A DNA stretch of 64,000 nucleotides. It comes from Pelodera strongyloides (lineage: Eukaryota; Nematoda; Chromadorea; Rhabditida; Rhabditidae). Location: positions 1 through 64,000 of the forward strand of contig JAANDG010000667.1 of assembly GCA_036852015.1 (NCBI GenBank). The letters run 5' to 3'. This document shows positions 56,301 to 64,000 of this stretch, piece after piece. Both the position numbers and the translations under genes were made by a program. The notes beneath the pieces are model-generated. The model searched no databases and was not told the origin of the DNA. It saw only the letters and a list, made by a program, of their open reading frames with translations. Numbering within the stretch: position 1 is the stretch's first letter; every line of letters begins with the position of its first letter.

Positions 56301-59300
56301 TACAAATCCTTCCGGTAAAAATGTCGTTTACGGAGTAGGTCAATCACAATTTCGCAAAGGAAATTTAGTCATTGTCAGAAACATCTGTCATCATTTTCTT
56401 GCTCACTACTACGCAAATTTTTCAAGTGTTTTTCAAGCGAGAGTTGCAAGAGATAGAGGAGAGAGAGGGAGATATGTAAAAAAAGTTGAAAAAAGTTTGC
56501 ACTACCTATTATTAAACACACTTTGGCTTGCATGCTAAATTCCATAAAAATGTAGTTTACTTGATTTTTCAAATAATATGAAACATAGTCATATTTCTAC
56601 TTATATTATGAATGCAATAAAAATCCCACTTTGATGCACATCCCATTACTACATAGACTGTATAGCCTATATGTATTACTACACTGCATAGCGGAATGTC
56701 ATTTGTTGGGAATTGATCTACTTTTTTGGGTTTTAAAAAAAAACACTTCCGTCAAACCCACCTTAGGATAAGGAATTCCCCCAATTTTCCACTAAAATTC
56801 AATATTTGTAAGTGAAATTTCGCTTTTTTATGCAAATAACTGTTCGAAGATGACCTCGAACGCGCATTGATGTGTTGACAAATGCAAATACAAACCGCAA
56901 CGGAAAAGAAAAACAAACATGGAATTGTTGCATGGTAAAGGATTTTTGACGGGTTTTTGTTGCACGGTAAAAAGTAAACAACGTACTTTTCGTGTCATCA
57001 TGCAAAAAAAATGTGGTAGAAATATTTAGTTTGAAGCTGATCTCGTTTTTTTTAATCAACAGATGCACACTGATATCAACATATGCACACTGACATTCCA
57101 ACTAACATTAAATTTGCCATCTCCATCAGTATTGGCCTCCCCCATGGCTACATGGGAAACCGCAAACCTCGACTTCGCCCCGAGCAAGTCCCTCAAAAAA
57201 TCGGGCCTTGATAGGGGCGAAGTCGGGGGTTTTCACTTTCCTAGCCACTAACTCTTGATATGTTTTTCCACTAGAACATGTGGCCGTCATCTATACCGTA
57301 TTATAAACATCATACATTACAAATTACATTTTATATCGGCAAAAATTTCTGGCTATGTAACTTCTACCCCCAGCCTGTCAAATGAGGCGTTCTAAATCTC
57401 ACCGCAACGCACACAATAGTCTTTCGGGTCAGCGCGGGACGATTGAAGACGTAAAAAGTTGAAAGAGAGTTTAACTTGAAACCTCATTGCGGCATATCGA
57501 TGAATCGTTTACTCAAACTGGTTACTCGCTCTTTGACGGGAGATATCATTACGAGGTTATTGCGTAAAAACACGATATGTATGCATTGGAGTAAGCCAGC
57601 GTAGGTTCTCTGTATATGCTATATCCACCCTGCTAAATTGGCTTTGCTCTACCATTAAATTTGCATGAAGAATATCAAACAAAAACAAACGTGTTTTTCC
57701 ACATAAATATGTTGCTTGAAGTGGGCTCAAATTCAACATTAAAAATTCTAGTGTTCGTGGGAATTTTACGAAGACGAGTCAAGCCATTATATTTTTCGGG
57801 ATCTACTAGAATAGTAAAACACAATTCAAAGTGCTGCAGAGCTGGTTTGAAATTTTGTAATTTGGAGTACAGTTGTACGTTTACATTTCTGTTCCCATTT
57901 TCCTTTTCATTAAAAAATCCCATTATTATTCTTTTAGGCTTAGGATTAGGCTTAGGCTGAGGCTTAGGTAATTCAGAAAAATCAATATCACAAATCAGAT
58001 GTATGAAGTATGAAGTATGACGTCGAAAGACATAAACTTTATAAGAACACGAGTAAACTTTAATCTCTCACGTCGAATTTCAAGTCGAAATGTAAATAAC
58101 GCATTGATGGGATGATGTACAGGAAAGAGATAGAGTGCAGGAAACTTGCAAAATGTTGAAAAATGTAAAAGGCAGCAACCGCTACAAACAATATTTATTA
58201 CAAGTCATTTAATAAAAAAAATAAAATAATAATAATAAAAAAATAATAATATTTAAAAACACAAACCTTGATCGCCCCACGGTTTCTGATTTATCTGGCC
58301 AGCATTGCTTTCACAAGCAACACCGAGCATCTGCAAATTTTTTTATTTTCATATATATTTTTGTAAATTCAATGTAACACTTACATTTTTATATTAGTAT
58401 ATATTAAAGTTATCTTAAATTTATACTCTTAAAATATATTTTCCTTCGCCCATATCGCTTCCTGAGACACATTTGCAAGATATGAATCGCTCAAGCGGAA
58501 ATATGTATATCATCCGCGGATTCGCGCATACAGCATTTGCTCATATCTGGTTTAGCTACTTTTAAAATTCGCAGCGAAAATAAATTTAAATGACTCATGT
58601 AAAAAATCAAAATTGTGTGTTTGATTGTTTGTTTGTGTCACGTGCGTTACGATCGAAATTCCAAAGTTACATTTTGCCTTTTGAGCTATGTTTCTGTATC
58701 AGCAGTGAACTATAATTTGGTAAATAATATCGAAACCTAATTGATAGAAAAAAATGCATTAGAAATATAAGTACAAAGCATACAAACCTTCTTTCCGAAC
58801 CACATGTGCAGCTCATTGGCGATGTCGTCGAGCAGGGTCTCTAGACCTGCATTGGCAGCTTCAAAGACGGCGGTAACGAACTCTGTCTTGTTGACATTTT
58901 CCCTGAAATGAATATATTATTCACAGATCTACAGAGAAGTTAACCTGCCTGATGTTCTAACTTAAAGGAAAAAAAAGGTTTAGAAAATATGATTCTTTAT
59001 CTGTGGAGAGAAATTTTTTTTTTTTGCTTTTTAGAAGAAATCAAGCCAACCTCAAAAATCGATCCGCCGGGTCTCTTGGCTCTGTTGGTAGCTTTGCCAG
59101 CGTGACTGCCCTGGGTAAAGGGGTCGGGGATAGTTGTTGCATGTTCACAGCTTCCAGCGAAGATTGGGTATAACCCCATGCTGGGTGGAATTTTGGAGTC
59201 CTAGAAAGTCCCGGCGACCATGGGGTCGACGCCAGTGAATGTTCCGAGCGGGAATCTCTGGGAGTGATTAGCTCCAGATTTGACAAGTAGCCAGACTCAT

Positions 59301-60108
59301 ATCCACTGCTTGACTCGTCAAACTCCCGATCTCCATAACCAACACCTCGAGCCTTTCTTGGTAGCTGTGGTAGAGAGGAGAGGTAGGAAGTGTCCGATAG
59401 GTAACCACTACCCAAATCCGTTCCCTCGGACAGGGTCTCCTCACCAGGTATGCGAATCTTTAGCGGTTCAGCACCACTGCTACATGTCGTGGTTTGCGTA
59501 GCCGAGCGTTCTTGCCTCGGGAACGTGCTGTTGCGGAACCGCTCGCGGAATGAGCACAACCAGGCAACGTGATAGATTCTGAAGATCGACTTGTTCGGAG
59601 GCATCGGCTCCACTTGGACGATGACTTTCTCATTCTTCTTCGAGCTTCTCCTTCTGATAATCGGCTTCTTGAGCAATCGGTTATCCTCCTCATCGCTGGA
59701 CTGAAGCACAATCCTCGGAAGCTCCTTTCGAGGTCTGCTTCTCGGAGTCTCCGGCAGCGCGTATACTGCTTCTTTCTGCTTCTGCTGCGGGCTTTGCTGC
59801 GACTCCTTAGTCCTTTGTTTTGATCTGCTTCTCCGCGGTGTTGCTGGTGAGCTTCCATTAAGTTCAATCTGTTTTTGAAGCGCCGGTTGTTGCTGTCCTT
59901 CACGCTTTCTTCGTTCTTCCTGTGTTAGGACAGCACCAAGTATGCCAGTGGTTGGCCGACTCGTGCCGGGCAATTGGGTGTCGGGAGGTGTCTCGGACTG
60001 TTGGGAAGTGTCGAGAGGTGTCTGGGTAATGTCAGCTGACTTGGACTTCTTCCCCTTCCGCTTGACACGCCTCCATAGTTTGCCTAGCCGTTTCTCTAGT
60101 TTATCCAT
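53395..60108 (-). CDS. Unrecognised protein with disordered N-terminal exon
   Basis: Minus-strand exons: 59051-60108 (352 codons plus two bases), 58788-58902, 58267-58330, then 55352-55500 and 53395-53560. The first three join in phase, as do the last two; an exon between 58267 and 55500 is missing from my model because the phases there do not match. The N-terminus (MDKLEKRLGKLWRRVKRKGK) is strongly basic. It is followed by Ser/Pro/Gln/Arg-rich sequence with repeated GYLS motifs (SGYLSDTSYLSSLP, SGYESGYLSNLE), so probably disordered and perhaps phosphorylated. A folded-looking part follows: NKTEFVTAVFEAANAGLETL, LLYLKGPVGTLPIHFAQGD, HEPYWNVEKTSRRATPEL. There is no signal peptide or membrane segment, so it is likely intracellular. 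I do not recognise a family. An open frame continues seven residues upstream of the ATG to an acceptor at 60153, so an earlier exon is possible. The C-terminus is unresolved. Confidence 0.55.
55030..55185. repeat. Dispersed repeat family H, palindromic copy 3
   Basis: GGGGTTTCCAAGTAT at the left and GGGATACTTGGATTGCAAACC at the right form an inverted repeat. The interior TTTCATATTATATATGCAGG is the complement of the interior of copies 1 and 2. Confidence 0.6.
55610..55908 (+). pseudogene. Possible chemoreceptor relic behind a tRNA-like fragment
   Basis: The plus-strand frame ending in TAA at 55908 contains GFLGNALALCIIYEKTP and MFAYDLFITICYIN, which resemble TM1, the first loop and TM2 of nematode serpentine receptors. 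Nothing equivalent to TM3-TM7 follows. The sequence just before it (55610-55685), read on the minus strand, has a tRNA-like A box (TGGTGTAGTGGTTAGC) and a weak B box. It lies inside the intron of the minus-strand gene. The resemblance is short and could be chance. Confidence 0.3.
57160..57235. repeat. GC hairpin
   Basis: CGACTTCGCCCC pairs with GGGGCGAAGTCG, extended by AAACC/GGTTT-like flanks. The loop contains CTCAAAAAATCGGGCCTTG. It lies in an intron of the unrecognised gene. Confidence 0.65.
57934..57969 (+). repeat. Interstitial telomere-type repeat, six TTAGGC units
   Basis: Six hexamers in register: TTAGGC, TTAGGA, TTAGGC, TTAGGC, TGAGGC, TTAGGT. TTAGGC is the telomere repeat of nematodes. 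The tract lies within an intron of the unrecognised gene, far from any sign of a chromosome end. Confidence 0.75.
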
Positions 60109-60152
60109 GTTCGGACCGGAGCGTCTACCAGTGTATGGCAGATCAAACACAC

Positions 60153-63100
60153 CTAAATACAGGCAATTAGGATAATTACAAATCAATAACACAAATAGAA
60201 TAATGGAAATAATTACAGAAAGCAATTAAGTAGAAGTCAATACTTGAACAATTGGTTAGTTTCATCAGCTATGGGGAAGCGATGCATGCAACGGTTAAAT
60301 ATACATATTTTTTATGTACACAAGGTTCAAAATAAAATTAGAATATACCGTTTCCTACTGACGGACGGAGAAATAGTTAGGCAGTTAAGGCACTTAAGGC
60401 CTTTAGTGGTAAGGCAGTAGAGCGGGTTGTAGTTCAGAAGGGAATCATGCGTTCTCAGTGTATGAGAACAAAACGCACTCGGTTTCGCTAGTCGGAATAG
60501 AGAGAGAAAGTCCCCACTCTGCGCTCCCTGACCAGGCTCGCTCTCTAGCTCTCCCTGTCTGCACGTCTGACACTCTAGCCGAGGGGCGGAGCTTGGCACA
60601 GGACTGGGAAGACACTTAAAGATCTTCAGGGAACCTTGCTGACCAAAAGATCGAAGTTCTGGCAGAGTGCCAAGGAATTCTGGTCTCAAGAAGAGAGTTT
60701 CTACAGAGTTTGGAGTTGAAAGTACCCAGGAATTGGGGCACAGTTCTCATGAAGTCAACAAAGTGTTTAGACAAATAAATATAAGATAACGCGTGACAGA
60801 GATAAGGGTTAAGAAAGCGGAGTTGACGTGAAGGAAGGATTAAGTCTATTATGCTGTACAAGCTTTTTAACCCCAAAAGAGTCTTGTTTATTTCTGTCAG
60901 AGTTCCGCGTTCGTCTTGAAAATAAGCAAATATTGTTCAAAAGTTTGAACACCAAATTTCTATACGACCAGAATTTGGTGTTGAGAAGCTTCATGGATTT
61001 CCTCAGTTTTTACTAGACTACAGTAACCTCGAATCCAACACACTAGAGGGTAGAGCGATATAATTTTCCTTATAGAATAAACATTTTTACCATGTTACTT
61101 TATACTACAGAACCCCCTTTTTTATATTTTACAGGTGGAGCGAAAATTGTGTATTGTTCAATTTACTCTGGTGTTATTGGAAACTAATATTTTTTCGAAG
61201 TCTTTCGCCTCCAATCGGGACAATTGGAATTTCTGTCTGAATGCAAAAAAACATTGATTTTCAACGAAATTCTGATAAAATGACTAGATCCAAATTCTTC
61301 CCTCTTATCACACAGTGGACCTGATTGACATCTGTGCTCTGATGCTTTTCTTTTTTTCTTCAAATCTGTCTAGCATAACCTATCATCACTTTATATCTTA
61401 ATTAAAGCGATATGTCATGTGAGGTTGCGTACCGATGGAATACAATTACAATTTGCGTACACGGTACACGCTTCACAAGCCGCGTGTCTTACCGCTTGCA
61501 AAATTTGACTTTGTTGTTTCCACCTTTGTTTGAATATAAACCTTCACATAATAGTTCCAAAAGGTTTCCTCGTACGTAAATCATTTAGGTTTTAGCGCGA
61601 AGAGAGAGCAGTATACTTTGTGATTCATGGTCATACAAAACAGCACAAAAAGGATGATCGTACGTGACTCAGAAAGAGACTCGGGGACGCCATTTTTATT
61701 ACAGTTTATAACAAAAGGATAACATAATATCCAAAATGATTTGAACCAATGGGTTCGCTCAGTGGACTCTGGGGATTGCTTTTATTTTGATGTGGCAAGT
61801 GGAGAAAAAGGCTGGCTTCGGGCTAAAATGTTTCTGCAATACTAAATAAGTAATAAAAAAGGTTGAACGAAAAAATATTGCGAAGTTTTTTGTGCAGGAA
61901 GAGGGATATTTAAAAACATTACTGTAATTTTGGTCCACTTTCATTTTTGTAAACATTTGATAGAGAAAGTAAGCAAATTGAAAAATACAAGAATAAGGAC
62001 ATAGACCTATTAAAAAATTGGGTGTTCAAATTGTTTAATTTAAAGCATTATAATTTATGTGTATATAGTATATGACTGATTGTGAGTCTTCGAATATTAC
62101 CAAATCTGAAAGCGAACTAACAGAAGGATTTTAATACACCAAATGCATCAAGCACGGATAAAGCTAAATAATGAAATGATGAAAAGTTCGTTCACCACAG
62201 ATTTTATCTTTTACACGGCGAGTTAGAAACTTTTCCTTTTGCATTATAGTGTTCAAATTAAAAATCATAAGTGGGGTTCTGGGATATAAATTGGATCTTC
62301 TGATTAAAAAAAAAAAGAGATCAAACGCAGTGTCCCTTATTATTTATCTAGAGATTGTTTCTATCATGTAACGTTCTATTTACAATGATCTCGAATGTCC
62401 TGAGATGCACATGATTTATATCAGAGAATATTGGTGAACAAACTTTTACTGTCCACTTTTTGTTAAAAAGTAACGTTAAAGGGACAGGCCCACCAAAGTA
62501 AACCTATATTTAAGAAACGTTCATAAGGTATATAAAGCATTTTTATTACAATGTATACAAACAAAATTTCACCTAAACTCACCCTGGGAAACTTTTTCCG
62601 ATGATCTCATCGTATATGTATACCGTAAACGTAAAGCTGCAGATTTCCAAGGTGTATATGCAAATTTAGCTCGCATGAAATTTGGTTTGTATATATTGTA
62701 ATAAAAATGCTTTATATATATTATGAACATTTCGTAAATATAGGTCTAGTTTGATGGGCCTGTCCCTTTAAAGCGGTAGACAGGGGTTTTCTGAACTTAT
62801 GTGGCGCACATTTCCATGCAAACACAGAATCGACTAAAGTCAACCACGATTAGCATACAATACATGAAAGGCCGCCTCATAGTAAAAGACTGGTACGATA
62901 TTTAGGCCATTCCTTACATCACCCTTTAAAAACATCTTGATTCAAGCATTTCTTATGGGTAAATACCGCAACATTTCTGCCCCGAAATCAAACAAAATGT
63001 GTTCTTAGCCATGTTTTATTGGCCGTCCTACCGGGCATTTATAGCCACTAAAATGATACGTTAAACAGATGCTTTGCTCATGATAGGGCACTATTTTATA

Positions 63101-64000
63101 TGGAAATAAGACAATGTCCGGGTTTCCGTAGAAGGCCATTTACTGATTATTTCCAGAGACAGTATGCAGGGTTTATTCCCGTTTAAAATAATACACGAGC
63201 AAGGAAATATTTCTAGAAACTGAAATGTACTCTGATTTTCTTTTAGAATACTCTAAAACTGATCCACTTTCTCCCTATGAACCAGGAGCTAAGGTTCATT
63301 GTATGCTGATTTGGGGCACCTTATGCAAATTGAGATAGGGGGTTGGGGGAGCCTGGGAATACATATTATTATTATCGGCCCATGACGCGACCTATAAGCG
63401 CTTCTTTCAACAAAGGGCCCGCGTCAAGCATCTGGCTAATCAGTTGCATCAACACTTCACACAATAATTTGGTAACCGGATTGATTCAGAAAACAAATTG
63501 CTCAAGTCTAGTTTATATGACATTGAGCTTTAGTATAGAATTATAAAGTCGCCAGTTGCAATGCAAATGGTAAGTTTAAAATGTGAAGTGCATAACATTT
63601 GATGTATTTACTAGTAAACAAATACAGCGTCAATATAAAAGTAGTTTTTGAGAATGAATACTTAGGGCTTACTTAGTAACTTGGTGCTTCGTGACGTACT
63701 GACACTGAGTAGAGTACTGGGCCTTTTTATAAAATAAAATTACAACTGCAAAGGTTTGACTGCACCGGTTACGGGTTACGCATACAAAATAAGGTATCTA
63801 TATCTATTAGCTATTTACTATCATATACTAACAACACCTGATGAAATTAGTACCTTAGTACCCTAGTACTAAGGTACCTTAGTACTAAAGTAATAACTCT
63901 TTCATGGGAAAAATATATATTTCGAAAGTAAAACCCCACCTGTGAGCGGCCTCTACATTGCAAACAATGACACTTCGGCTTCTTTCAATATTGGGAAATT
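60153..64000. other. No gene recognised
   Basis: No convincing exon on either strand. The region 60470-60610 is GC-richer and open on the minus strand (60327-60689) but lacks a recognisable domain. A small palindromic cluster of TTAGTACC/GGTACTAA units lies at 63848-63890. Promoter or upstream exons of the minus-strand gene ending at 60108 may lie here. Confidence 0.4.
62476..62771. mobile_element. Palindromic element family C, copy 3
   Basis: TTAA then AGGGACAGGCCCA at the left, TGGGCCTGTCCCT then TTAA at the right; 296 bp. The arms pair over much of their length, including TTTATTACAATGTATACAAA and its complement. Confidence 0.85.

Noticed and set aside
59460..59903. 147-codon minus-strand frame within the first exon of the unrecognised gene
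   Set aside because: Overlaps the longer frame, which joins in phase with downstream exons; the alternative is Arg/Ser-rich noise.

Overview
The window reads as nuclear DNA of a nematode. Many small exons are bounded by GT...AG introns with TTTCAG/TTTTAG acceptors. Two start codons sit 3-5 bases behind an acceptor-like sequence, as expected for spliced-leader addition. There is a nematode-style chemoreceptor and an interstitial run of the nematode telomere hexamer TTAGGC. I cannot name the species. The DNA is AT-rich and full of palindromic repeats.

Layout. (1) 1-6.8 kb: two SINE-like copies with tRNA-like heads, two short GC hairpins, and on the minus strand the first exon of an ephrin-like secreted protein. 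(2) 6.8-18.4 kb, plus strand: a complete 29-exon P-type ATPase of the Na+/K+-ATPase alpha class, 1020 codons when spliced, with several palindromic elements in its introns. (3) 18.5-29.7 kb: a giant imperfect inverted duplication. Its arms are about 4.7 and 5 kb. The spacer of about 1.5 kb holds rearranged fragments of the 3' end of the neighbouring ATPase gene, mostly in antisense. (4) 29.7-40.6 kb: no gene recognised, several small palindromic elements. (5) 40.6-44.2 kb, plus strand: a complete 10-exon seven-transmembrane chemoreceptor of 342 aa. (6) 45.3-51.3 kb, minus strand: the C-terminal part of a cadherin (extracellular repeats, one transmembrane helix, short proline-rich tail). One of its introns is almost wholly a 30-bp minisatellite. 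(7) 53.4-60.1 kb, minus strand: an unrecognised gene with a long disordered N-terminal exon, upstream of the cadherin on the same strand. (8) 60.1-64 kb: no gene recognised.

The strongest points for a second look are the giant inverted duplication with captured, partly antisense ATPase exons; the ATPase itself, which keeps its catalytic motifs but lacks the transmembrane-9 glutamate pair of the sodium pump; and a set of small palindromic elements that share TTAA target sites and AGCG/AGGG ends, including three copies of exactly 171 bp. Several of these lie within about 25 bases of a splice site.

All exon boundaries were worked out by hand from splice signals, reading-frame phase and family resemblance. 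No transcript data or database search was available.
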